Below, in pieces: positions 33,946 to 44,062 of a DNA stretch of 64,000 bases. The notes beneath the pieces are model-generated. The model saw nothing but the letters and a program-made list of their open reading frames with translations. It made no database searches and had not been told where the DNA came from. The stretch is taken from assembly GCA_018806985.1 (NCBI GenBank), contig JADANN010000319.1:1-64000 (forward strand), written 5' to 3'. Position 1 is the stretch's first letter, and the number at the start of each line of letters is the position of its first letter. The DNA is from Angiostrongylus vasorum (Eukaryota > Nematoda > Chromadorea > Rhabditida > Metastrongylidae). The translations under genes and the position numbers were made by a program.

Positions 33946-34365
33946 AAAAAGTTATATATCCAAGAATAATTGAAGACGTAGCTAAATAATTTTGAACTTG
34001 ACTACCTATGATGATATATCCCATAAATGATGCATAGAAAGCTCACGGGAAGCTCAACAGATTGAACTATAAAAACATAATTGGGTTATCCTTAACGAAA
34101 GCATAATGATGAGCCATAACGACCTACTGCTAACCCTTCGTCTTGTCCTACGCTTCAAGAAAGATCCATTTAATTAAAAAAACCAAGAACTCATATGATA
34201 CACAACAGGTCTGAACTTTCCACATCTGAGGAACATTAATAAGTTCTAAATCAGAGATAGCTAAAAAGTGATCTGTGGTTGTTAAAGCAACTTCACTATA
34301 ATAGATTCTCCTCATAAAGTTCTTTCATATGTCATAGAAGACTGAAAAATTGGGATTTCAATTAC
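33946..34365 (-). other. intron sequence, nothing seen
   Basis: Checked for an exon of phase 0 in and phase 1 out that would join the 34366-34475 exon to the gene; none found. Confidence 0.35.
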
Positions 34366-34475
34366 CTCATCAATGTAGATCTTCTTTACTACACTGATGA
34401 TGCCTGTTCTTTCGCCATGAGTCAAATGTTTCTTTTCAACGTGTAAGCGATAACTTAATCTACGGATTTTCTTAA
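34366..34475 (-). CDS. candidate half-finger exon, possibly alternative
   Basis: Acceptor GATTTCTCAG, donor GATGAG|GTAATT. Reads KKIRRLSYRLHVEKKHLTHGERTG..., which looks like the His half of a C2H2 finger with a linker, so a Cys half should lie in an upstream exon. It enters in phase 1 (fits the 40797-40849 exon) but leaves in phase 0, while the next known exon needs phase 1. It is either an alternative exon, linked through an unseen exon, or decayed. Confidence 0.4.
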
Positions 34476-34959
34476 CTGAGAAATCCCCAGCCTTTCAGTC
34501 GCGAGCTACGTGGAGCGTCCTCAGGCTGCCAACAGGGTGAACTAAAAGTGACCTTGTGCTTTCCACAAGACGCCGAAAAAATCATATGATGGATCTGCTG
34601 TCCCTGCTGCGTCAGATTTACATACATCTTGTATATAAATAGAAATATTCTTCCATGTATGCATAATGTGGTCTTTGCGATCCGTGATTTTATCCCTCAC
34701 TTCAGTTCAATCAAAACCTTGCAGTCAATTGACCAACGAGTGCATGAAAAACGATTCGGAATCGTCTTCAGTAAGCAAATTCCGTGTCTACTCTAAAAGA
34801 GTAAGCTAAACTTTCGATGAGTGCTTCTCGAGAAAAAAAAAACAATGTGCGTAAACTGCTCGTTCTCTGAAATCGAAAACACTTGGCAACACGACCGTAT
34901 TGAAAGGGACGAGAGCGGTGAGCGACTGCTAAACCTGAAGACCTTTTAGGCGCCACAAA

Positions 34960-36900
34960 CATGGAGTGATGGTGATGTCGATCTGAACTTACAACGCATA
35001 TAAGCATGCTAGCACTCGAAACCAGCCAGGATTTAATGATGCAAATTAAGAAGAGATGTGTGACACCATCAGATTAGGTGAGATAGCACAGCCCATTAAT
35101 CACCGTTTATGATTTCAGAGAGAAAGCGTGCTTCAGAACATGGACAGTAGGCGGTATAGTGATAAGTCATAACTCTAGAAACTTCTTTCAATCTAGGACG
35201 CGACAATCTCCCAGGGAAGGAAGAACCAGAGTGTGACCATGTAATCGCGGAGCAAAGGTTTTGCTCACCAAGGCTCTCGTCATTATCGAGAAAATCGATC
35301 TGAGGAACGCCAATTCATCCATCGTCTCTATGATAGCGCTAAGATAGCCGCAAGCTCTGAAGCATTCAGGCTCAAAAAAAAAACCTTCTTACTTAGGCAC
35401 GAGCTCAGGTATGAGACCTTAAAGAACCACCAGTAGCACTATTGAGACGAAGCTGCACAGGTCTGCAACAGCATCAACAAAATCCACCAGGAGCCTTACA
35501 ACTACAACAACAAGGTGATGGCTCTATGGATCCCCAGTACAAAAGTCACTGAATCTAAAACAGCGATAGGTGAAGTTACTGACGAATTAATGTCCGTTAC
35601 TTCCACATGAAGCTGCTTCCACATTCTACCAGCGAGGATCACCTTGTCATCTCAGTAGTTCACCATTCCGAAGTCGAGCATTTTATTATGTCGGCGAAGA
35701 ATCATTTAGCACTTATATTCGCAGCATCAACCTAGAACATGTGAAGCGCCTGGTCCCAATCAACATGTTGATTCAGTTTTTCAAACGTTAATGCGCAAAA
35801 CGCAAGGGTTTAGCTCAGGAAAGCCAAACAGTGATGACAGTAAGCAGAATTTCAAGAACGATTCAGTACGATCGATTACGTATTCAATGTTACAAAACTC
35901 ACTGAAGTATCCCTAGAGCAGAGAATGTCGCTACGATGTACCCTCATCACTTTAAAGAAATGAATAACTCTGTTGAAGACGAAGGCATCACGCCTGTCTT
36001 TGAAAATCAGAGCGTCCCTACCTATTTATTATGTCATGATCTCTCATAACATAAAATGATAATCACTTCTACGAGGACATTTTAGGTAAAATAGGCTTTC
36101 CATCCACTGACGTACGAAAATTGCAATGATGTGACGTGCCGATGAAAGTTCACTGGCGACAGTTACAGTATCTACGCTGCTGATGGTGTCGTTGTTGTAA
36201 CGTCGACCGTTAGCCATCTAGAACGAATGCTGAGCATTTCGACGGGGCTGTGACGAAGATTGTTCATCGGCTGAATCTCAAGGAAACGATGTTTATGAAA
36301 AAATATACTCGTTCCTGATTCCGTGCTCACATTCAGAAAACTTTAAATACTTCCAAATGCTCCATCAGTGTATATCTGGGAGAATGAAGTCCACGTGATA
36401 AGCGAATTCCCTCCAGAAGTGAAAAGAATGAAACGATTTTCTAGGAGTTTATAAAAGCAACCATTGAGGAATGAATGAAAATAATTAGGAACGTTAGAAT
36501 TCTGAGCCCGACCGTCTAACTCTAGGATTTTTTCTGGCATTAATACATTCATCGAAAACCATGACAGTGGAGTGAGTGGTGAGAGTTATCGAAAGCGCTG
36601 TCGTGATAGTCATGCTAGAAGGACCCGTCTTCCGCAGAGTGAGTGAGAGACTGAGTCGAAACTCCGACCTATGTGTCGACAATCAAAGATCAAGACGCAG
36701 TCACCAGCACACTTCAAAGTGTCAAAAACGTGGACAAGCGCCATTTATGACCTAGGTCACAATAAATGTGAAGCGTACAACCCGAAGGGTTACAATCCCT
36801 ATGCTCGGAGCAGTGCCTCACTCCACTCGATGTGACTTTATGCGACTAGAAAGACCTACATGGCTAAAATGACCGGCTATGGAAGATAAGACTCGAGTCA
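34960..36900 (+). mobile_element. RTE-c: heavily decayed RTE-type LINE
   Basis: Starts with a degraded endonuclease start (TYNAYKHAST near 34990). RT palm remnants follow at 36130-36300, including a scrambled VHWRQLQ...AADGVVVVTSTVSHLERM stretch and RLNLKETMFMKK, then C-terminal remnants to about 36900. Stops and frameshifts throughout. It lies in the zinc-finger gene intron, antisense. Confidence 0.7.
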
Positions 36901-37041
36901 GTTAAGCTCTGAACAAGGCGAAGGCACCAAAGCGTTCGTCAAATGAAAATTTTCATCGACATTGCGTTAGCTCATCAATAAAAAGAAAGAGATTGACTAT
37001 TTACATGTAAGTTAACTGAAAGCCGGTTTACAAAAGTAGCT

Positions 37042-37290
37042 ATGCCTAAATTTCTAAAAGCGAAACCTTCTAGGGGAAATATGAAACCTATGCTGTCCAT
37101 CGAAAAAAGACGCGCGGAACTCATTGAAGTATTTCGATATGTGCCACTGCGAAAAACAATGACTCTCACCTATCGCTCGTTCGAATCGTTCACTAATCAA
37201 CAGAGAGAGAGAGAAGAGAGAGAGAGAGAAGAGAGAGAGACAGAGAGAGAAGAGAGAGAAGTGATACAAATAATGAGAAATGCACCATAA
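37042..37290 (+). CDS. weak candidate ORF with Arg-Glu repeats
   Basis: ATG-started 82-codon frame: MPKFLKAKPSRGN..., SIEKRRAELIEVFRY..., then an (RE)-rich run coded by a GAGA microsatellite at 37200-37260, and a short end. The first 50 residues look coding. It lies antisense in the zinc-finger gene intron and has no splice support. Confidence 0.25.
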   Translation: MPKFLKAKPSRGNMKPMLSIEKRRAELIEVFRYVPLRKTMTLTYRSFESFTNQQREREEREREERETEREEREVIQIMRNAP

Positions 37291-37589
37291 TTTTTTTACT
37301 TCTTACAATGAAAAGTGAAACCAAGAACGCCTGAGAAGAAAAATGAACATAATCAAGCAGGAGGGAGGACTAACGCAAATTTCAGTGTGTGTTGGCCACA
37401 GCGTAGAACTAAGCTTTAGACAAAAACGACAAAAAATGGACAGATTTCTGTTACTCTCAATGTGATCGGTACCAAACTTTCTTTAGGTTTTATTGCTTTC
37501 TGAAATAGAAAACTCTTTTCAGGATTGATTGTCCAGCAAAAACAAGTCACTTCTACCAAGCATCAGCATCCTGCATGAAAAACGAATCA

Positions 37590-37768
37590 CCGAGTGAGTA
37601 TGTCTAATTCGGGAGATGATCCGCTGAGGAAGGCACAACTCATACGAAGGCGAAGACGCCACATCGAGACGAAGAAGGACTATCGACTCGGATCGTTGGC
37701 TGTGAGGAAGACGAAAACGTGGAAACGTTAGCCCAATAAAACCTCATGTAGGCTTATCAAGGAAAGAA
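37590..37768 (+). mobile_element. foldback F3 (right half)
   Basis: Interior (GCTGAGGAAGGCAC, CACATCGAGACGAAG) and right arm with GTGGAAACGTTAGCCC. The ribozyme core is broken by an inserted pair of bases (CTGTGAGGA). Confidence 0.65.
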
Positions 37769-37849
37769 TACAAGTAGAAAACTCTTTGCTTTTTAACGAG
37801 CAGACATGAGATTAACAAAGAGATTTATGCACTACAATTACTGTTTATT

Positions 37850-37891
37850 TCGCCTACTTACGCTTCGGCAGTTTCGCCGTCTTCAGAGGCG
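37850..37891 (-). ncRNA. hammerhead-like motif at PLE-1 end
   Basis: On the minus strand: CGCCU and AGGCG pair as stem I; CUGAAGA is at 37886-37880; GGCG-AAAC-UGCC forms stem II; the GAAA box reads GAAG, followed by CG. The GAAA change may reduce or end activity. Confidence 0.55.
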
Positions 37892-38113
37892 GGAAGGGTC
37901 AAATTAATATGCACTCTACTCATCCAAACACTTTCAGAACCTCAGCAAAAAATTACTTAATACGTGAATTTTTGTTCCCATAGTAAATAGCTTCTTTAAA
38001 CATCTACCGTTTTAATAATACTCTAAAGCGACTTCCATTTAACCTCGGTATGAACGATCAGCGTACCTGATTTCATTGATAAACTAACTCGAGGGTAATT
38101 ACCAAACATTTAT

Positions 38114-38154
38114 TCCGCTAACGTTTCGACATCCCTCGTCTTCCTCAGAGTCGC
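38114..38154 (-). ncRNA. hammerhead core in F4 left arm
   Basis: CUGAGGA (38148-38142), stem II GACG-AGGGA-UGUC, GAAACGUU (38127-38120). Catalytic boxes intact; stem I pairing is poor in this copy. Confidence 0.55.
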
Positions 38155-38391
38155 TGATCCGAGTCGATGTCCACACTTCCGCTCGATGTGGTGACTTCGT
38201 TGGCGTATCGAGTCGAATATTCTTCAGATATAAATAGTCGATCTTCGTATCGAGTCCTGTATAAAACAGCGCTGCTGGGATGAGATTACCTCATTCGAGC
38301 GATGCTTCACTGAAGAAGATTCGACTTGATATGACTATGAAGATATCCACATCGAGAGGAAGAACGACTTACGGACCATTGACCCGAATCA

Positions 38392-38431
38392 TCGGCTCTG
38401 AGGAAGATGAAGACGTCGAAACGTCAACCGA
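38392..38431 (+). ncRNA. hammerhead ribozyme motif in F4 right arm
   Basis: Stem I UCGGCU/AACCGA (five of six pairs), CUGAGGA (38398-38404), stem II GAUG-AAGA-CGUC, GAAA then the ACGU palindrome and C at 38425 in the cleavage position (GUC, the classic triplet). All required bases of the core are present. Confidence 0.75.
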
Positions 38432-39301
38432 ATAAATGTTTCGTAACAACTTCGTGTTAGCTTATCAACGAAATGAAGTACATTCACCGTTTTTCTTTTT
38501 GAGTCTTCCACTTATTTAATGAAGCCCAGCAGCACAGATTCTTACACGGGTCAGGAATGTGTCGCGCTCAGTTCATAAAAAATTGGCCTGAGGTATGGAA
38601 CGGGATCAGACGTGACGTGATCACCGGCACTCCTCCTTGCGATTCATTTTTGGATTTCTGGAATCTCATCCAAAATATTTCAAGAGTGTTCTGAGCCGAT
38701 GTTTTAGATTCCTGTTCGAGGGTACTGATATTCACTTCAAGACCTTCTCCGTTATATCGTTGTGTCCTATGCGTGCTTAGGAGAGCGTTTTGTTCGACTT
38801 TAGATTTATATAAAAAATTCCAGTTAGGCTACCTTTCAGCTAACCCTAACAACTTTTTATTCTCCTTGAACATCCGGAAACGTAACAAATTTGCGTTCGT
38901 TAAAGTAAAACTAAAGTCGTAAACCCTTACTAATCTCCATGGTTTTTAATATGATAACGTGACAACAGTCAAGGATTTTCAACCCAACGAAACCGATCAA
39001 ACGGAGGTGACGGACAATTGAAAATAGATAAGAAAATATAGTATTTTTGGAAATGATTCTTCCTTTAAACATTGGAAGAAAGTTCAATCCTGAAGAACAG
39101 TAACAAACACCATTGGTGTTCCTTCGACTAGAGTAGCGTGCAAACATTTCGTACGTGACAGATCGTGACACTATTGGAACTACCAATGAATTACGATGGC
39201 ATTTAACCATTCAAAATAACATTTTAAGACATTTAAAAGCAATAAAAATTTGGTTTAATTGCCTAACTGCTAAAGAAGAACAGTTGTGGGAGATTTCTCA
39301 G

Positions 39302-39399
39302 ATTCCACATGATCGCACTTACGTACCGCCATCATCTACAGCCAACCGTGTAGTACCAGCCAGAGAGCTGGCTCATGTGCTACTCAATAACGAGAAGAA
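39302..39399 (+). CDS. candidate internal exon, unknown protein
   Basis: Acceptor GGGAGATTTCTCAG and donor GAGAAGAA|GTAAGG bound an open frame: IPHDRTYVPPSST..., RELAHVLLNNE. Splice sites are good, but no phase-matching partner was found and it lies antisense within the zinc-finger gene. Confidence 0.3.
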
Positions 39400-39540
39400 G
39401 TAAGGAACAGAGTAACTTTAGGATGTGAATCTTGTCATTGTTTGACAACAAAACCACTACGGAATCTCCATAGAGAAGACATGTATGTGAATTTGCAAGA
39501 AATGTACGAAGTCCGATGTGAATTTCCATCAAAAGGAAGA

Positions 39541-39811
39541 AAGACAAAGGATAAAGCTCTCGGCGTTGATCAATCCCTGAGGCATGTGGCATGCATTCTG
39601 CTTCATCAAGCATCGTTTGGAGGTGATTGAATGCATATCTAGGCCTTTACAATGACTTGCGATGTATCGAGCCAGTGCTGATACCCTCCCAGACAAGTCT
39701 GGTACCAATTTGCCGACCCCCGGAAGGATCGAAGCCTTGGTGGGCCATAGGCGCGGGGATCGATTCGACGTGTGCGTTGCAACGCGCTTCCGACCACTGC
39801 ACCACACGCGC
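39541..39811 (-). mobile_element. SINE-A copy 9
   Basis: Well preserved; head side GACCACTGCACCACACGCG, central TGGTACCAATTTGCCGACC, tail AAAGGATAAAGC. Confidence 0.85.
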
Positions 39812-40796
39812 AAAATGAAGAAGCGTAAACAAAAATTATCTAATCCCGAATGCCTTTTTCTGCAAAAATCACTCATAGAAAACTGAATAGATCGCTCATA
39901 GAAGGTAATACTGTGGGGAAACTGGTAACAAACAATGTGGGTAGAATCATAGTTCAGCACGTCGTTGTCCTTATACGAGATGACCTGCTGCGAAGATGAC
40001 GGTGTCTAGTTGAAAATTTTTTCTTTTCCTTCAAAAACAACTTCGTTGTAAAGTGAATGAGTGAAACATAAAGAAACTGATTAGTTAAGGAACGTTAGGT
40101 GTTCAAATTGGTAATGATCGCTAGGCGCGAGGGTGTCGTTATAGAGCGGTTCCAATCTGACTAGATGATAAAGACAGACACAGATTTTTAATAGACTTTT
40201 TCAGTTATAATGAAACTACTTAAAAAGAAAATCCGTACATCTTCTGCATCTTTTCTTTCTTTTCAAGAACATCTTATGCAACTTTTAAGCTAGACTGGTC
40301 AGCAACAACAATCACATTAACCTTCGACCAAATCATCATCAGTCAGATGTCTAGGAATGAGACAAACACTCAAAGGGTGGTAAAGAGAGTAAAGTGAGAG
40401 ACTACGAGAAGACAAGAACAATGAAAAAAGAAAAAGATGGGTGAGAAGGAACGAGAAGGAGGAGGAACGTTACATGGAACGCCCACGAACAACAGAAAGA
40501 ACGACGCAAGAGAAAAAAAAGTATAAAACAAAGATTTGATAGAAACTGAGATAAGAAACGACGGAAAAACTAGATTCGACATTAGAAAGTGTTCCAATGA
40601 CTAATTCACTATATGATGAAACACCTATGTCCAGCGAAATCCAGAAGCTTTTAGATCTTTGGAAAAGCATTGTACTTGAGGACCCCTTCCTTCTGAGCGG
40701 TCACCTCGATAGTTTGGGTCTACTCAGTAAATCAACCAATATAGTAAATATTAAATCAATAAAGGAATGAACGTGCTCGTGAAACATGAAGCCTAC
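39812..40796. other. intron sequence of zinc-finger gene, nothing seen
   Basis: Purine-rich around 40370-40520; no exon or repeat recognised. Confidence 0.35.
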
Positions 40797-40849
40797 CTTT
40801 CAGATCCGGTCGTTTTAGATCCGCCTCAGGTCTGTACGGCATAATGCTC
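40797..40849 (-). CDS. short upstream exon of zinc-finger gene
   Basis: Acceptor TTCGTTTCAG and donor AAAG|GTAGGC enclose 53 nt reading SIMPYRPEADLKRPDLK. It leaves in phase 1, and joining to the 33338-33457 exon gives Lys-Gly-Glu-Phe at the start of the first finger with perfect frame. It enters in phase 2, so a further upstream exon exists that I did not find. Confidence 0.6.
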
Positions 40850-41173
40850 CTGAAACGAAAATCAGATAGGACCGTACTCACGCATCTGAGATTCTGTGTA
40901 TACGCTGAATACGAGACGATACAAGAAAAACCCTGACTACAAAAACAATATGGCGCAAATATGGAACCGAATAGGATTCCGGAATGATAGAATTCAAAAC
41001 GCAATTCGTCAGGATTTTTCTCCTACTCACAGCCGCTTCATTCACATATTCACTGATTCCATCCATTCCTACGATCATTAAAGAACATATTAAGTGCAAA
41101 ACGAACTCTTAAAATGTCAGAGACGTATTCGTGATGATGCTGGTGACAGTGTAACGAATTAAAGAGACTGCAG

Positions 41174-41319
41174 AATCGACTAGAAAAGGGTCATCCTAGT
41201 CACAGAAGTGGCAGCGAAGTTGGTAAAGCATCGTCGTCGTCGTCGTCGTCGTCGTCGTCATCATCGTCGTCGTCGTTCCCACATCGACTGCCAACCGGCG
41301 AACCGCACCAATTTACAGT
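41174..41319 (+). CDS. early exon of gene 5, Ser-rich (unknown protein)
   Basis: Reads NRLEKGHPSHRSGSEVGKA, about 15 Ser coded by a TCG/TCA microsatellite, then FPHRLPTGEPHQFT to a good donor (ACAGT|GTAAGC). The frame is also open back to 41150 (NELKRLQ), suggesting a helical start. It leaves in phase 2, matching the exon at 46874. A minus-strand reading (poly-Asp) is possible but meets a stop sooner. No initiator Met, so an exon upstream is missing. Confidence 0.4.
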
Positions 41320-42337
41320 GTAAGCTCGATCAATGCCCATAATCGGTTACCTACCCGTTTACCAGAATGACACAGACACTGGGTTGCGCACATACCAGCA
41401 TACACGCAATCTCAAACTAAGTCATCACCACACACTTCTATCCATACATAGTTCTATAACCAAAATGAGAAGAAAAAAAACAATCAATAATGGTAAAAAA
41501 CGCTGCACGTTGTAACTCAGCTCAAATTTCACGTACACTTCTTCGGTATCGATTACGGCTGAAACGTTTCGAGGAATTCAGTGATAGAAATCGAATCGTG
41601 AATACTGGTAAAATCGAGGTGTTAATTGTGGTAACAGAGAAACGATCAAGTCGAGCACATTCGCTACATCGAAGCGAATGCTAATGAAGAAAGCAGAAAA
41701 ACATGAAAGGCCACACGTCTGGACATGTCCCCACGAGTTTGATCTAATCGATATCAGTCGTGACTAGTCTACCATTAGCGTGATTTCCAGCTATGAATTT
41801 TCATAATGAACAGTCAGCTTTGAGTACGTTCGGTTATAAGCATAACATGTTAGCTTTAACATCCATAAACACATAGACTGTTTTGCTCCTACTCTGTGTT
41901 CTCATTGAATTTACATCGATTGCAGATCAAAACCAACTCGTCTCCCGGGTACAGACAGTCGATAATGGTTTTATTTCGGCCGTTTTTTGTCGATAGACAC
42001 CACCGCACATATAAGTCCAACAGTTACTTTTCACTCATGTTCAAAGATTAAAGTTATACAGAACCAGCTTCCCACTTGAAAACACAGATTGCCCTGCCCA
42101 ACTTTGGCTATCTCGCTGTGTGAGAGGGACGCGTCACCGAAATGAAATCAAAAACAAGAACGAAAGCGAAAGTTACCACTTGGAAGATCGGAAGATGACA
42201 TCATCAAACATCATACACTTAAAATGCCATTAAACATGGGGACTTTTTTCGAGCAGTAACTTTCATTGAACACTGGAGAATAACTACCGTAAACAGTGTA
42301 GGAACCAATGAAATAATGTCTTCTAGATTTTTCTTCT
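41320..42337. other. intron sequence, weak ORFs only
   Basis: A basic segment (ISRTLLRYRLRLKRFEEF, about 41525-41580) lies between AACTCAG and ACTG|GTAAAA, but its phase does not fit the flanking exons of gene 5. Confidence 0.3.
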
Positions 42338-42715
42338 CTTTTTATTTTATTTTATTTGACCCGCCTTCACGTCTGCTGTGCGGATCCCAGCACTTCTCAC
42401 ATCCAGTTCATTTCCTCGCACACATCGCTCATGAAGATCTTCCAACTTTACATGTGGCTTCGGTTGCTACTTGAGGATTTTCATTTCATCTTGAATGTCA
42501 TAAAATGCTGGCCGAGCAATTCTCCTGGAGTCCCGAGATAGCCGGACTGAAGCGTTCCCAATTGGATTGCAGAGAGTGATTTATTCCCAGACAAGTCCGG
42601 TACCAATTTCACGATCCCGGATGGATGAGAGGCTTGGTTGGCCCGGTGCGGAATCGAACTAACACTATGCTTGTGATGACGGACATCACTACCACTGTGC
42701 TATCCGCTCCTACGC
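42338..42715 (-). mobile_element. SINE-B copy 4
   Basis: Complete in reverse: TTTTATTTTATTTTATTTG tail, central GGTACCAATTTCACGATCC, B box inverse GGAATCGAACTAAC and A box inverse CTACCACTGTGCT at 42690-42705. Confidence 0.85.
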
Positions 42716-43664
42716 CTTCTAAAACTATACTAAATCTTTAGAAGTAAAAAGTATTTGAGCAATTCGTCACTTTCAATACCGAAAGTTATCGTCGATTTCA
42801 TTTCTCATCCTATAGAATATAACAAATTCAAATGGCCAGTGCTGAATTTTGATAGATTACATTCACACTGTGAGAATAAATAAATAACAGAGGAGGAAGA
42901 TGATGTCACTACTACTTTTTAAAAACCATGACAGAAGTAGCCGAACCATTGAATTCCGGTTTGGTTGCAGTCTTATTTCAAATGGATGTGTCCCCCCTTT
43001 CGAAAGTACATCTGGTGCTTCATTTTCCTAAGCTCTCTTACCAACAGAGTTCAAAGGATCTGTCAGATTCTTCTCTTTGAATGGATCTTTTTCGTCATTC
43101 ACAAAATCAGCTCTTTATATTCGATATTGTACTTTTAAATATGAAATAATCAGCTTTTTAGATTTTTTGTTTGGAATCGTCGAGTTTCCAAACCTGGACA
43201 AGACCTGATGATGATACGATGATCTAGCAGGGTTGTGTTGATGGCATGGCAAACCAATGCATCTATCGCTTCCGAAAAGTTCTTCTTTCTCTTAACTAAG
43301 AACAGAAAAGCCTATTGAAAAGAAAGTATAGAAATCGATTGTACTCTTCGTGGAATCGATTTTACTCTAGTTATAATTGGAGTTTTAAATATTCGTTACG
43401 TAGTCAAACTCAACAAGGCTTAAACGAGCAAAGCAAATCTGCCAATCTGAATAGGTCTTGCCTCCTTTTCCTTAAGCAGAAAAAAACTACTGAAAAAAAG
43501 TATGGACAGACAGACTACACTTATAATGGCAGTGATTTGGCTACAGTAATAGTTCTAGTTATACAAATTCATCCAGAAATTAACGTCTGCAGCAGAATTT
43601 CTATGAACTGTGGCGGGGGCGACGATAGTGTTGGCAATCGATACTGACTGGTTACATTTGGCAG
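42716..43664. other. intron or spacer, nothing supported
   Basis: A 110-codon plus ORF (43315-43647) has poor coding character. No repeat recognised. Confidence 0.35.
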
Positions 43665-43820
43665 GTTGGTGGTGGTGGTGGTGGTCGAGCTTTTACCTAT
43701 GACTCGTAAGTATCGACTCAACTGCGCCGCCGATGTGGGTGGTGACCTTGATGGAACGACGACGACAACGACGACACTACCACAACCACCACCACCACCA
43801 CCACCACCATCATAATCACC
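43665..43820. repeat. GGT/ACC foldback repeat
   Basis: A GGTGGTGGT run at 43665-43685 faces an ACCACCACC run at 43778-43808 with GACGACGACAACG between, so the two arms can pair into a hairpin. Similar in design to family G but with GGT instead of GTT arms. Confidence 0.65.
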
Positions 43821-43944
43821 ACTCAACAAGAAGAACATCAACAGCTGTCGTCATCAGAAAGGAAATAGAAGCGGATAATTTCATCGGACAGAGAGCACTG
43901 AATACCATCATCTGCTATAGCAGTCTCCTTTCCTATAAGAGAGT

Positions 43945-44062
43945 AATAAGTTGTTGTATAAGTTTTATTCGGCTACATTCTTCGTTTCGTCGTCTTTGTC
44001 TCATCAGAGCCAATGACTTATTAACTTATACAACAACCTCGTGTAAGCTTAACAATTCAAGA
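43945..44062. mobile_element. foldback F5 (short variant)
   Basis: Inverted ends TAATAAGTTGTTGTATAAG and CTTATACAACAACCTCG enclose a single arm with TTTTATTCGGCTAC and a hammerhead core. Confidence 0.6.
43969..44015 (-). ncRNA. hammerhead-like core in F5
   Basis: CUGAUGA (44007-44001) and GAAAC (43988-43984) with UUGGCU and AGCCGA as possible stem I, and an ACG...UGU hairpin as stem III. Stem II (GAC...GAC) is weak. Confidence 0.5.

Larger units (their letters stand above)
38075..38478. mobile_element. foldback F4 (complete palindromic element)
   Basis: The ends are inverted (TTCATTGATAAACTAAC and GTTAGCTTATCAACGAAAT). Both arms carry a hammerhead core, one on each strand. It is inserted in PLE-1. 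Confidence 0.8.
37830..38905 (-). mobile_element. PLE-1: Penelope-like element relic with F4 inserted
   Basis: Two parts flank foldback F4: an end region (37830-38050) and a coding remnant at 38500-38800, where the minus strand gives STLEQESKTSAQNTLEIFW, the stretch that follows the GIY-YIG domain in this family. The whole is collinear with PLE-2 at 58.6-59.1 kb. Penelope-like elements encode a telomerase-like reverse transcriptase and, in many lineages, a GIY-YIG nuclease; the nuclease part is truncated here. Confidence 0.65.

Noticed and set aside
41521..41606. Exon reading ISRTLLRYRLRLKRFEEF...
   Set aside because: Splice sites are fair, but phase 1 on both sides cannot fit between the gene 5 exons at 41319 and 46874.
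43569..43841. Gly-rich and His-rich ORFs on opposite strands
   Set aside because: Both are translations of the GGT/ACC foldback arms.
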